A stretch of DNA of 64,000 nt from an uncultured Paracoccaceae bacterium (GCA_913061275.1 CAJXSR010000006.1:62001-126000); one strand, 5' to 3'. Counted from the stretch's first letter, positions 55,312 to 64,000 are shown. Notes: generated by a model from the sequence alone, not told the origin. Numbers and translations are program-made.

Positions 55312-56261
55312 CTGATAATACATTTCCAAATGATCTAACTAAAAATCCACGTGGCATGATACAACGTGCGCTCAATAAACTGCAATCAAGTTGGCGAACT
55401 ATTGTCATTCTAATACCATTTATCTGGTTGTCGCTTTTCTTTCTTGCACCATTTTTTATAGTGGGGAAGATTAGCCTGGCAGAACTTGCCATATCTAGCC
55501 CACCTTTCACTAAAATGATTGAATGGAAAGACAGTGGTATAATTACGATCCGTCTAATCTTTGATAATTTCATATATATTTTTGAAGACCCTCTCTATTT
55601 GCGTACTTATATGAACTCTTTAAGAATTTCGATTACATCAACGATCATCTGTTTGTTCATTGGTTATCCTATTGCCTATGGGATTGTTCGCTCAGGCCCA
55701 GTTGTAAAAAAACTATTGTTGTTTGCAATCATATTGCCATTTTGGACGTCATTTCTATTGCGAGTATATGCATGGATGGGACTGCTTTCAGATCAAGGAA
55801 CAATCAATAACCTACTAATTTCAATGGGATTTATTGATGACCCCATTAAAATGCTTTACACAGAATTCGCTGTATTTGTGGGTATAGTTTACACTTATCT
55901 ACCATTCATGATCTTGCCTCTTTATGCCAATATGGAAAAGCTTGATAGCACGTTGAATGAAGCTGCTGCAGACCTTGGCGCTGGGCCTGTGGTTACGTTT
56001 TTTAGAATAACACTACCGTTGACAATCCCTGGCATAATAGCGGGGTCATTGTTGGTTTTCATTCCTGCAACAGGAGAATATGTAATTCCTGATTTGCTTG
56101 GTGGTGGGAATGTACAGATGATAGGCCGCCTACTTTACAATGAGTTTGCGAGAAATGTTGACTGGCCAGTTGCCTGCGCAGTTGCAATCGTTTTGCTGTT
56201 ATTATTGGTTTTACCAATGGCGATATATCAACATTATCAAGGTAAGGCTGCAGAGGAATGA
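55308..56261 (+). CDS. ABC transporter permease (PotB/PotH-like)
   Basis: A 317-residue membrane protein with about six helices. The ATPase-contact loop is LNEAAADLGAGPVVTFFRITLP near residue 225 (EAA motif). The N-terminal part with the long periplasmic stretch FNF-like NFIYIFEDPLYLRTYMNSL is typical of PotH. Overlaps the ATPase gene and is followed by the second permease after three bases. Confidence 0.88.
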   Translation: MTDNTFPNDLTKNPRGMIQRALNKLQSSWRTIVILIPFIWLSLFFLAPFFIVGKISLAELAISSPPFTKMIEWKDSGIITIRLIFDNFIYIFEDPLYLRTYMNSLRISITSTIICLFIGYPIAYGIVRSGPVVKKLLLFAIILPFWTSFLLRVYAWMGLLSDQGTINNLLISMGFIDDPIKMLYTEFAVFVGIVYTYLPFMILPLYANMEKLDSTLNEAAADLGAGPVVTFFRITLPLTIPGIIAGSLLVFIPATGEYVIPDLLGGGNVQMIGRLLYNEFARNVDWPVACAVAIVLLLLLVLPMAIYQHYQGKAAEE

Positions 56262-56264
56262 TAT

Positions 56265-57104
56265 ATGTATCGTAAACGCTCTAAATTTTTGACATTCATG
56301 CTGATTACAGGCTTTTCATTCCTTTATATACCAATGATCCTTTTGATAGTTTACTCATTCAATTATTCAAAAATTGTGCCTATATGGGGGGGCTGGTCAA
56401 CACGTTGGTATACGGAACTATTCAAATCTGAAGAGGTCTGGGAGGCAGTTTCGCTTAGCCTACAAATAGCATTCATCAACGCAATGTTTGCTACTATACT
56501 TGGAACTCTTGCAGGTCTTGCAATGGTACGATTTGGGAAATTTCGTGGGAGGACCCTGTTCGGCGGTATGTTAGTCGCCCCACTTGTGATGCCTGAAGTC
56601 ATTACTGGGTTATCGCTATTGGTATTATTCATTTCACTTGAACAACTAATAGGTTGGCCTTCAGAGCGTGGTTTTACGACCATTACAATCGCACATATTA
56701 CATTTTCCCTAGCATATGTAGCTGTGATAATTCAGGCCCGTTTGACAGGGATGGGGCAAGACTTAGAAGAGGCGGCGGCAGATCTTGGGGCTAAGCCTTT
56801 CAAGGTACTGACATCTATAACGTTCCCTCGTTTGGCACCAGGAATGCTTTCTGGTTGGTTGCTAGCATTTACATTATCACTTGATGATCTGGTCATTTCA
56901 AGTTTTGTAACAGGGCCTGGTGCAAATACACTTCCAATTCTAATTTTCTCAAGAATACGATTAGGATTACGTCCCGATATCAATGCGCTTGCAACAATCA
57001 TCATATTGGTTGTGGCTATTTGCGTTGCAATCGCAGCATTCATCTTGTTCCGCCAACAAAAGCTTCAAGACCAAGATGAAATGATGGCAGCACGAGAAAC
57101 TTAA
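56265..57104 (+). CDS. ABC transporter permease (PotC/PotI-like)
   Basis: A 279-residue permease with six helices; starts FLTFMLITGFSFLYIPMILL and has the EAA loop LEEAAADLGAKPFKVLTSIT. The SLDDLVISSFVTGPGANTLP segment is a hallmark of PotC/PotI. Its stop overlaps the regulator's start by one base (TAATG). Confidence 0.9.
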   Translation: MYRKRSKFLTFMLITGFSFLYIPMILLIVYSFNYSKIVPIWGGWSTRWYTELFKSEEVWEAVSLSLQIAFINAMFATILGTLAGLAMVRFGKFRGRTLFGGMLVAPLVMPEVITGLSLLVLFISLEQLIGWPSERGFTTITIAHITFSLAYVAVIIQARLTGMGQDLEEAAADLGAKPFKVLTSITFPRLAPGMLSGWLLAFTLSLDDLVISSFVTGPGANTLPILIFSRIRLGLRPDINALATIIILVVAICVAIAAFILFRQQKLQDQDEMMAARET

Positions 57105-57775
57105 TGAAACAACAAAACCAAAATCAAACTGGAAAACCCAGAACAGCACCTCGAGATGTGCGCCGTAAGCAATTAATTATGGGCGCAATAGATTCAATCT
57201 CTAAGCGTGGGTTCTCAGGAACGACATTGAAGCATGTGACACAAGGTGCCAAACTTTCTCATGGCGTTGTAAATTTTCATTTTGAGAGCAAAGAGTCATT
57301 ATACGTTGAAACACTTGGTTTCTTGGCAAACGAGCATTACAAAATTTGGTATGAGGCTATGAAAAATGCAGGACCTGATCCTGTAGATCAATTGGTAGCC
57401 GTGATTGAAGCAGATTTTAACAAAAAGGTTTGTTCACCAAAAAAACTTTCAGTTTGGTTCGCATTTTGGGGGCAAGCAAAATATCGCCCGAATTATCTTA
57501 AAATTCATAATAAACATGATGAAGCTCGCTTCGGTGAGCTAGCAAGATTGTGCGCAGAAATCATAAATGATGGAAACTATGAAGATTTGTATGCTCCACA
57601 AATGGCTCGTACTCTGGAAGCATTAATTGATGGCTTATGGCTTGATATGATGCTGTATCCGTCAACTCAGAAGCGGTTGGAATGCAGGAATGATTGCTTT
57701 GTTGCTCTAGCAAATTTCTTCCCAAAACATTTTAAATACCTCTTAGCGGATGAATCAAATAGTTGCCAAAAATAA
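57104..57775 (+). CDS. TetR-family regulator, BetI-like
   Basis: A 223-residue regulator. The helix-turn-helix lies at about residues 20-66 (GAIDSISKRGFSGTTLKHV, LSHGVVNFHFESKESLY), and the ligand domain includes VWFAFWGQAKYRPNYLKIH and EALIDGLWLDMML, both typical of BetI, the choline-responsive repressor. It is inside the transporter operon and likely acts at the palindrome 52809-52820, sensing the methylated amine imported by the upstream transporter; that is inference. Confidence 0.87.
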   Translation: MKQQNQNQTGKPRTAPRDVRRKQLIMGAIDSISKRGFSGTTLKHVTQGAKLSHGVVNFHFESKESLYVETLGFLANEHYKIWYEAMKNAGPDPVDQLVAVIEADFNKKVCSPKKLSVWFAFWGQAKYRPNYLKIHNKHDEARFGELARLCAEIINDGNYEDLYAPQMARTLEALIDGLWLDMMLYPSTQKRLECRNDCFVALANFFPKHFKYLLADESNSCQK

Positions 57776-57822
57776 TATGATGAAACAAATTAATTCAAAA
57801 CATCAAATTGCGAGATATGAAC

Positions 57823-59895
57823 ATGCGTGATCCGCGTTACGACATTTTATTCAAGCCCATGAAAATTGGACCTGTGACTGCTAAAAACCGATTTTATCAA
57901 GTACCACATTGCACTGGCAGCGGCGCGCAAAGGCCTCGTATATTAGCAGGGCTCCGAGAAGTAAAAGCAGAGGGTGGATGGGGAGTTGTTAATACAGAAT
58001 TTTGTTCGGTTCACCCGTCCTCCGATGATCCGCCACATCCATGTGCGACCCTGTGGGATGATAGGGATATAAAAGCACATGCTTTGATGACGGAAAAAGT
58101 TCATGCACACGGCGCATTAGCAGGTGTAGAGTTATGTTTAGGTGGGGCCAGAATGGCAAACCTAGAAACACGTGAAGTTTCCATGAGCTCAGTCAGCATG
58201 CCAAATTTGGCAGGAAACCCTTTCCAGACACGTGCAATGGACAGGCAAGATATCAGGGATGTTCGACGTTGGCATAGGAATGCTGCGTTACGCGCCAAAG
58301 AAGCAGATTTTGATCTCGTATATGTATACGCGACACACGGATATTTGCTGTCACAATTTTTGTCATCAACTATGAACACAAGATCAGATGAATATGGAGG
58401 AGCACTTGAAAACCGTGTTCGTCTTGTACGTGAAATTATTGAAGATACGAAGGAAGCTATTGGAGATAAAATGGCTGTTGCCGTTCGATTTTCAGCTGAA
58501 ACAAATGGCGGATATGATGGCGGTGACGGAAACCCAATGCCAGGTGAAACCGAAGACATGTTTGGCATATTGGGTGAATTACCCGATCTTTGGGATATTA
58601 ACGTAAATGATTATTCGGTTGAAATGGGTTTGTCGCGGTTCGTTTCAGAAGGGTCATTAGAACCCTATATCAAGTCGATTAAATCTATGACGACCAAACC
58701 TGTTGTGAGCGTTGGTAGATTTACGTCGCCAGACACAATGGCGAGCCAAATCAAAAGAGGCATTGTTGACTTCATAGGGGCTGCCAGACCCTCAATCGCT
58801 GACCCGTTTTTGCCAAAGAAGATTGAAGAAGGTCGGTTGGAAGACATACGCGAATGTATTGGATGCAATATTTGCTACATGGGGGATGGCAAAGGTGTTC
58901 CCATAAGATGTACTCAGAACCCAACTATGAGCGAAGAATGGCGGCGTGGGTGGCATCCTGAAAAAATTCAACCTAAGAAATCCGACGATAGTGTTCTTAT
59001 TATTGGTGCAGGTCCTGCGGGCCTAGAAGCGGCACATGCGTTGGGAAAACGTGGATATAGTGTAATGCTGGCAGAGGCCACGCGCGATTTAGGCGGGCGG
59101 GTATTAAAAGAAGCGCAACTTCCAGGTTTGAATGAATGGATTAGGGTGCGCGATTACCGCACCCAGCAGATTGATAAAATGGATCATGTGGAGATTTTTC
59201 GTGAAAGCAAAATGTCTGCAAAGCAAGTCCTGGAAATAGGAGCAGATCATATTGCAATTGCAACAGGTGCTGCGTGGCGCCGAGATGGTTATGGCGCGAA
59301 TGCATTAGGGGCGCTTCCTGAAATTTCTCAAGGAGCAAAGGTTTATTCGCCAGACGATATTATGTCAGGGGTGATGCCTGAAGGACCAGTGGTCGTATAT
59401 GATGATGACCATTATTATATGGGGACTGTAATCGCAGAAGCTATTCGTAAATCTGGTGTGCCTGTTACATTAGTGACGCCAGAAGATAAGATCTCTACGT
59501 GGGGGGCTTATACCATGGATCGTTCGCGTGCGCAGGCGAAGCTTATGGAAATGGGGGTAGAGCTGGTTGTGTCTCAGACACTGAGTGGCTTTGACGGTGC
59601 CGAGGTTGCACTGTCTTGCAATTATACTGGTGCTAATAAGCGATTGGAATGTTCGTCTCTTGTTTTGGTTACAGCCCGTCAGCCAAATGACACACTTTAT
59701 GAAGAGTTATCCACTGTGCTTTCCAGTGGCTCATTTGCGCTGCCAAAAACCTTAAAGAGAATTGGCGATTGTGAAGCACCTGCAATCATTGCTGCAGCCG
59801 TCTATTCTGGCCATCGTTATGCGCGTAACTTAGAAGAGATCATTGATACCGATAATCCGCTAAAACATGACCGAGTATCTCTTGGAGACGTCTAA
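57823..59895 (+). CDS. TMADH-like flavoenzyme, paralog B
   Basis: ATG 57823 (MRDPRYDILF) is chosen because it matches paralog C and known TMADH starts; TTG 57808 and ATG 57817 are alternatives. The 690-residue protein has the FMN barrel, [4Fe-4S] motif (CIGCNIC then PIRC) and FAD/ADP domains (LIIGAGPAGLEAAHAL). Cys30 (FYQVPHCTG) and the Tyr/His pair (YVYATHGY) match TMADH. The cage differs: Phe60 for Tyr60, Tyr for Trp264 (NDYSVEMG), Glu for Asp267 and no Trp355. It probably demethylates a larger N-methyl compound. Confidence 0.88.
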   Translation: MRDPRYDILFKPMKIGPVTAKNRFYQVPHCTGSGAQRPRILAGLREVKAEGGWGVVNTEFCSVHPSSDDPPHPCATLWDDRDIKAHALMTEKVHAHGALAGVELCLGGARMANLETREVSMSSVSMPNLAGNPFQTRAMDRQDIRDVRRWHRNAALRAKEADFDLVYVYATHGYLLSQFLSSTMNTRSDEYGGALENRVRLVREIIEDTKEAIGDKMAVAVRFSAETNGGYDGGDGNPMPGETEDMFGILGELPDLWDINVNDYSVEMGLSRFVSEGSLEPYIKSIKSMTTKPVVSVGRFTSPDTMASQIKRGIVDFIGAARPSIADPFLPKKIEEGRLEDIRECIGCNICYMGDGKGVPIRCTQNPTMSEEWRRGWHPEKIQPKKSDDSVLIIGAGPAGLEAAHALGKRGYSVMLAEATRDLGGRVLKEAQLPGLNEWIRVRDYRTQQIDKMDHVEIFRESKMSAKQVLEIGADHIAIATGAAWRRDGYGANALGALPEISQGAKVYSPDDIMSGVMPEGPVVVYDDDHYYMGTVIAEAIRKSGVPVTLVTPEDKISTWGAYTMDRSRAQAKLMEMGVELVVSQTLSGFDGAEVALSCNYTGANKRLECSSLVLVTARQPNDTLYEELSTVLSSGSFALPKTLKRIGDCEAPAIIAAAVYSGHRYARNLEEIIDTDNPLKHDRVSLGDV

Positions 59896-59930
59896 GTAAA
59901 ATAGGAATTTAAACGATATGATCGACGACT

Positions 59931-60407
59931 GTGTTTAAATACAAAACAGACGAATATCAAGCGACGCTGCTCCGCTATTTCGAAGAAGAAATAATGGGTG
60001 AAGGATATTTTTATGGATTAGCGGAAAAGTTCCCGGAGCAGCACCAACGTCAAAAGATGATCTATTTAGCACGCGTAGAGAGATATGCTGCAGAATCCGT
60101 TAAGCCTTTGTTAAAAAAATATAATTTAGAAGCACGATCTGATTGCGACCTCCATGAAATTGGTAAAAAAGATATCGAGAAATCTGTTAGTATGGGTTGG
60201 AATGGCTTTGTCGGTTACATGGTTGAGCGCTTTCCCGAATACATGCCAGAATTCAAGGGCCTTGAAGCGATGGCACCTAACGAAGACTTAGTCGAACTGC
60301 AAATTCTTACAGAACATGAGGTTGCTGCAATTGAATTTGCAAAGCTTGAGAAGGTGGGCGATCCAAACAGTATACGGCCTTTGCTTGCATACCTTGAGCG
60401 TGCTTAA
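59931..60407 (+). CDS. Helical, ferritin-like protein between two TMADH paralogs
   Basis: A 158-residue, mostly helical protein read from GTG 59931 (the ATG at 59919 leads only to a six-codon frame). Acid-rich helices LLRYFEEEIMGEGYFYGLAEK, LARVERYAAES and ILTEHEVAAIEFAKLE space Glu/His as in ferritin-like carboxylate-bridged proteins, but I see no full di-iron set and cannot name a family. Co-transcribed between two flavoenzymes; possibly an electron-transfer or assembly partner. Confidence 0.6.
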   Translation: MFKYKTDEYQATLLRYFEEEIMGEGYFYGLAEKFPEQHQRQKMIYLARVERYAAESVKPLLKKYNLEARSDCDLHEIGKKDIEKSVSMGWNGFVGYMVERFPEYMPEFKGLEAMAPNEDLVELQILTEHEVAAIEFAKLEKVGDPNSIRPLLAYLERA

Positions 60408-60431
60408 AATAGATATTAGGATGATGAATAA

Positions 60432-62474
60432 ATGAGAGACCCCAGTTTAGATATCTTGTTCGAGCCTTTGAAAATAGGGCCAGTCACTGCAAAAAATAGG
60501 TTTTACCAAGTACCCCACTGCACCGGTATGGGGTGGAGAAGACCAAATACACTTGCCGCATTGCGAGAAACTAAGGCTGAAGGTGGTTGGGCTGTTGTCT
60601 GTACTGAAGGTTGCTCCATGCACCCCACTTCGGATGATGATTATTATCCTCATGCCAGCCTTTGGAATGATGAAGACATACGCGCGCAACGCCTGATGAC
60701 TGAGAAGGTTCATCAGCATCAATCGCTTGCGGGCGTGGAGTTATGGATAGGCGGAGGATCAACGGCAAATTTAGGCACACGCATTCCTGGATTGGCACTG
60801 CAAGACAGGCCGTTTACCAACAATAGTATTGCGAGTTCGAGCCAGCCCAGAAAGATGGATCGTGAAGATATGCGTAATGTCAGAAAGTGGCATCGGGAAG
60901 CGGCGATAAGAGCAGTAAAAGCAGAGTTTGATATCGTTTATGTTTACGCCACACATGGATATTTATTGTCTCAATTCCTATCTAGCGAAACAAATGAGCG
61001 AACCGATGAATATGGTGGGTCATTGGAAAACCGGGTCAGGTTTATCCGCGAGCTGATCGAAGAAACAGGAGAGGTGCTTGCTGGTAAAGCGGCGGTAGCA
61101 ACCAGATTTAGCGTCGATATAAATGATGCTGAAACTTATGATGCGTTCTCAATGTTGGCTGAATTACCTGATCTGTGGGATTTAACTGTACCAGATTATG
61201 GTATCGAGATGGGTGTTTCACGGTTTGTCAAAGAAGGTGCATTACTGGAAAGTATTGGAAAGGCCAAAACCCTTACAAGCAAACCAGTGGTGGCCGTTGG
61301 GAGATTCACATCACCAGACGTCATGGCACGAGCAATCAAGTCTGGCACGCAAGATATGATTGGGGCTGCCAGACCTTCAATTGCGGATCCGTTTTTACCC
61401 AAGAAGATCGAAGAGGGTCGCTTAGAAGATATTAGAGAATGTATCGGGTGTAATATCTGTTACGCCCATAATTCACTTGGCGTTCCCATAAGATGTACGC
61501 AAAATCCAACAATGGGTGAAGAATGGCGCCACGGCTGGCACCCTGAGAAGATCCAAAAGAGCAAAATACAAGAAACCTTCCTTGTCGTTGGTGCAGGGCC
61601 AGCTGGGCTAGAGGCGAGTAGGGTGCTTGGGGCGCAGGGCCATAAAGTTATGCTTGTGGATGCAGAGCGTCAGCTAGGGGGCAGAGTAAATCGAGAATCA
61701 AAACTTCACGGGCTTAGTGAATGGGCAAGGGTGCGTGACTGGCGTCTGGGGCAGATTGAAAAAACACCTTTGGTGGAAACTTATCCTGAAAGCAGGCTAG
61801 AAAAGGAAGACATTGCAGAATTAAAACTGGATCATGTTTTGATTGCAACGGGATGCAAATGGGCGAGTGACAGCGTGGGAGTACATAGTGATACAAGTTT
61901 TCTATGTACGGATGCGGCAATGGTCATTAACGCAGAGACTGTAATAAGCGGTGATGTGATTTACCCTCAGCATGTAATGATTTACGATGATGACCATTAT
62001 TATATGGGTTCTGTGCTTTCTTTGGAACTTGTCAAAAAGGGTCATGACGTTACTTTGGTAACGCCGGCAGGTCGTGCTGGCGATTGGGGCTCACTGACAG
62101 AGGAAATTTACACCTCAAACGCAGCTTTAATTGAGGCGGGGGTTAAAATAGTAACAAATAAGAAGGTTACATCGGTTGAGACACAGAAGATTACCGTTGC
62201 TTGTGTTTTCTCTGAACAACAAACAGAGATAAACTGCGACGCAATAATTCCGCTTTGCAGGCGCATTCCAGTTCTGGGGCTTTATGATGCCTTAGTCAGC
62301 GATCCGGTGTTTGTGCAAGAGCGCGCGATTAAATCTATTCGCCGTATCGGTGATGCTGAAGCCCCATCGATTATTGCCGCTGCAGTGCATAGTGGTTACC
62401 GCCACGCAATGGAAATTGGACTCGACATATCTTTGGACTTTTCCAAACGAGAACACCCAGTGTTAATGGGGTGA
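60432..62474 (+). CDS. TMADH-like flavoenzyme, paralog C
   Basis: A 680-residue TMADH-type protein starting MRDPSLDILFEPLKIG after AGGATGATG. It keeps Cys30 (FYQVPHCTG), the Tyr/His pair (YVYATHGY), the [4Fe-4S] motif (CIGCNIC, PIRC) and the C-terminal nucleotide domains (LVVGAGPAGLEASRVL). Residue 60 is Gly rather than Tyr, Trp264 is Tyr (DYGIEMG), Asp267 is Glu and Trp355 is missing. It is closer to paralog B than to A, but the pocket residue differs (Gly against Phe), fitting a bulkier substrate or a different step. Last gene of the plus-strand arm. Confidence 0.88.
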   Translation: MRDPSLDILFEPLKIGPVTAKNRFYQVPHCTGMGWRRPNTLAALRETKAEGGWAVVCTEGCSMHPTSDDDYYPHASLWNDEDIRAQRLMTEKVHQHQSLAGVELWIGGGSTANLGTRIPGLALQDRPFTNNSIASSSQPRKMDREDMRNVRKWHREAAIRAVKAEFDIVYVYATHGYLLSQFLSSETNERTDEYGGSLENRVRFIRELIEETGEVLAGKAAVATRFSVDINDAETYDAFSMLAELPDLWDLTVPDYGIEMGVSRFVKEGALLESIGKAKTLTSKPVVAVGRFTSPDVMARAIKSGTQDMIGAARPSIADPFLPKKIEEGRLEDIRECIGCNICYAHNSLGVPIRCTQNPTMGEEWRHGWHPEKIQKSKIQETFLVVGAGPAGLEASRVLGAQGHKVMLVDAERQLGGRVNRESKLHGLSEWARVRDWRLGQIEKTPLVETYPESRLEKEDIAELKLDHVLIATGCKWASDSVGVHSDTSFLCTDAAMVINAETVISGDVIYPQHVMIYDDDHYYMGSVLSLELVKKGHDVTLVTPAGRAGDWGSLTEEIYTSNAALIEAGVKIVTNKKVTSVETQKITVACVFSEQQTEINCDAIIPLCRRIPVLGLYDALVSDPVFVQERAIKSIRRIGDAEAPSIIAAAVHSGYRHAMEIGLDISLDFSKREHPVLMG

Positions 62475-62497
62475 TTGGCCTAAAATCAAAGTGGAGA

Positions 62498-63307
62498 CTA
62501 CGTCTTTCGCAAAACGAGTGTATAACTCATAGGAAAGCCAATATTAGCACTTTCTACATTATACCAAGTGTTTGAGATATGGCCTGGGAACTCTTCAAAA
62601 TACTCTACTGTCATTCCAGAATTTAGTCCTGCCATGATTATATCGGACATTGTGTGTGTAAATGAAGTGGCAGGCTTTGCGTCATATTTTTCACCACCGA
62701 AATAATCCAAACCCTCGGGCTCTACGTATGGGCTTTTGTCGAAATAGGATATTTCCCAAGTGATTGGCGCATCTTCACACCCAGGTTCAATCATATCAAG
62801 TAAAGGGTGTTGCTCGTAGATGAAGAGGGCACCATCAGGTTTTAGTAGCTTTGACGCAACTTTAAAGAACTCAACCACTTCAGGCATCCAGCAGATTACG
62901 CCTATAGTGATCGTGACGACATCAAATTTTGATTTGTAGGTATCGTCTATATCGTAAATATTCGTACAAACAAACTCGACATCAAGGTTGGCCGCGGCTG
63001 ATAATTCACGCGCTTGATCAATAAAGTTTTGGGCGCCATCAAAACCAACACAACGGGCCGCATTCATTTTTTTAACACACAATAGTTCGCGCCCATTGTT
63101 GCAGCATATCTGGGCAATATCTTTCCCTTCAATCTCCAACACATTAAGGCGTTTTAGCTCAATTTTATCCAGAACCGAATACTCTGGATCGCTCGCAAAA
63201 GCCTTCAATAAATCAGCTTGATTATGCCTCTTATGAATGGGTGCCACTTCATTCCAAGCTTCCAAGTTTGCTGAAGTGAGTTTCTTTACTTCTTCAATGC
63301 TCTTCAT
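62498..63307 (-). CDS. SAM-dependent methyltransferase (class I)
   Basis: A 269-residue Rossmann-fold methyltransferase. Motif I is a variant (AQICCNNGREL with acidic VGFDGAQ after it), followed by FDVVTITIGVICWMPEVVEF and LKPDGALFIYEQHPLLDMI. Substrate unknown. It is convergent with the TMADH paralog C gene, 23 bases away, and precedes nothing on its own strand, with the aminotransferase gene 32 bases upstream. A methyltransferase beside demethylases could make rather than degrade a methylated compound. Confidence 0.83.
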   Translation of the reverse strand: MKSIEEVKKLTSANLEAWNEVAPIHKRHNQADLLKAFASDPEYSVLDKIELKRLNVLEIEGKDIAQICCNNGRELLCVKKMNAARCVGFDGAQNFIDQARELSAAANLDVEFVCTNIYDIDDTYKSKFDVVTITIGVICWMPEVVEFFKVASKLLKPDGALFIYEQHPLLDMIEPGCEDAPITWEISYFDKSPYVEPEGLDYFGGEKYDAKPATSFTHTMSDIIMAGLNSGMTVEYFEEFPGHISNTWYNVESANIGFPMSYTLVLRKT

Positions 63308-63339
63308 TTAATCCACTAACTATTAGGCTATAGGCCCAT

Positions 63340-64000
63340 TTAAGAACTAAGTTGTATCGTAACTTTTTCTAAAGCTTTTTCGATAATATCAAACATGTCA
63401 TCTATCTGTTCTTTTGTGATGATTAAGGGCGGCGAGAATACTGCCATATTTATCAGTGGCCGAACTAATAAACCCAATTCCTCACATGCTTCATCGAGTA
63501 GAGCACCCAACTTGCGCTCATCGTCGATAGTATGGTTGTCTATATCAGGCTTACCTTCGATACATCCTACTAAACCAACACCTCTCACATCGCCGACAAT
63601 TGAGAATTCTTTAAGTTTTTGTAATCTTTCTTGGAAGTATGGTGAAATCTCTCTGACATGCTCAAGTATTTGTTCTTGTTCCATGATTTCTATATTTTTC
63701 AAGGCAGCGACACAGGAAACCGGATGCCCTGAATAGGTATAACCATTCGAGAAGAGGACATCATCTGTGCCTGTCATGCGTTCCATTATTTTGTCTGAAA
63801 TAATGCAGGCACCTAGTGGCAGGTATCCAGATGTCAGGCCCTTTGCGCATGTGATCATGTCTGGTTCAATATCAAAGACATCTTTTGATGCAAACCAATG
63901 ACCAAGCCGTCCAAATCCCGTCACGACCTCATCAGAAATGTAGAGTATGTCATGCCGTCGGCAAATTTCTAATGTGCGTTTGTGGTAACCAGAGGGCGGT
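63340..64000 (-). CDS. Class III aminotransferase (omega-amino acid type), C-terminal part
   Basis: The frame is open to the window edge; about 220 residues are seen. Visible motifs are YISDEVVTGFGRLG (the Asp that contacts the PLP nitrogen) and ITCAKGLTSGYLPLGA, whose Lys forms the Schiff base. The C-terminal half reads GDVRGVGLVGCIEG and LLVRPLINMAVFSPPL. The family transfers amino groups from omega-amines or beta-alanine-type substrates to pyruvate or 2-oxoglutarate. The gene is on the same strand as the methyltransferase, 32 bases upstream of it. Confidence 0.88.
   Translation of the reverse strand, partial: PPSGYHKRTLEICRRHDILYISDEVVTGFGRLGHWFASKDVFDIEPDMITCAKGLTSGYLPLGACIISDKIMERMTGTDDVLFSNGYTYSGHPVSCVAALKNIEIMEQEQILEHVREISPYFQERLQKLKEFSIVGDVRGVGLVGCIEGKPDIDNHTIDDERKLGALLDEACEELGLLVRPLINMAVFSPPLIITKEQIDDMFDIIEKALEKVTIQLSS

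Overview
The window looks like part of the chromosome or a large plasmid of a marine alphaproteobacterium. The evidence is gene content: a TMAO/methylated-amine pathway arranged as in roseobacter- and SAR116-type bacteria, a DmdA-family demethylase, many enzymes for N-methylated compounds, and moderate G+C. The exact lineage cannot be fixed from the sequence. No rRNA, tRNA, CRISPR array or phage module was seen.

Layout. (1) 1-566: start of a Rieske oxygenase. (2) 843-4683: acyl-CoA dehydrogenase, two CaiB/BaiF CoA-transferases and a broken enoyl-CoA hydratase. (3) 5212-26581: a methylated-amine island. It holds gmaS and mgsCBA (methylamine to N-methylglutamate), an XRE-cupin regulator, a truncated haemoglobin, an MFS carrier, tdm with tmoVWX (TMAO uptake and demethylation), a LysR regulator, an ammonium channel with a small membrane partner, and dmmDABC (dimethylamine monooxygenase). 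Together these take TMAO to dimethylamine, methylamine, gamma-glutamylmethylamide and N-methylglutamate. Tmm and the N-methylglutamate dehydrogenase are not here. (4) 26605-29217: an IS6-family element with foreign sequence inside it, an IS3-family element, and the tail of an endonuclease/phosphatase-family gene. (5) 29275-34751: LysR, FMN 2-hydroxyacid dehydrogenase, TPP enzyme, transthyretin/HIUase-like protein and a DmdA-family demethylase in one tightly coupled operon. (6) 35657-40043: RND efflux pump and adaptor. (7) 41094-46110: MFS carrier, a DadA-like oxidase, and a truncated ArsA joined to a MATE fragment. (8) 46416-64000: a large, more A+T-rich catabolic locus. It has two divergent arms: cupin, small protein, TMADH-like flavoenzyme, DadA-like oxidase and Rieske oxygenase on the minus strand; a polyamine-type ABC transporter, a BetI/TetR-like regulator, TMADH-like enzyme, helical protein and a third TMADH-like enzyme on the plus strand. 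A methyltransferase and a class-III aminotransferase follow.

The clearest large-scale pattern is a series of IS6-family copies and fragments, all those with readable polarity lying in the plus direction, placed at almost every boundary between functional modules in the first 45 kb. Two near-full copies are each 802 bp and both carry broken transposases. Several host genes are truncated at or end inside these repeats. The window therefore reads as a mosaic of catabolic and transport cassettes shuffled by a now-decaying IS6 family.

The least explained system is the 46.4-64 kb locus. Its Rieske oxygenase carries the Glu-x-Tyr-His signature of quaternary-amine demethylases, and three TMADH paralogs keep the flavin-linking Cys but have lost the trimethylamine aromatic box. 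This suggests stepwise demethylation and oxidation of an N-methylated compound that I cannot identify from sequence. The second is the DmdA-family operon, whose partners do not belong to the known DMSP demethylation pathway.
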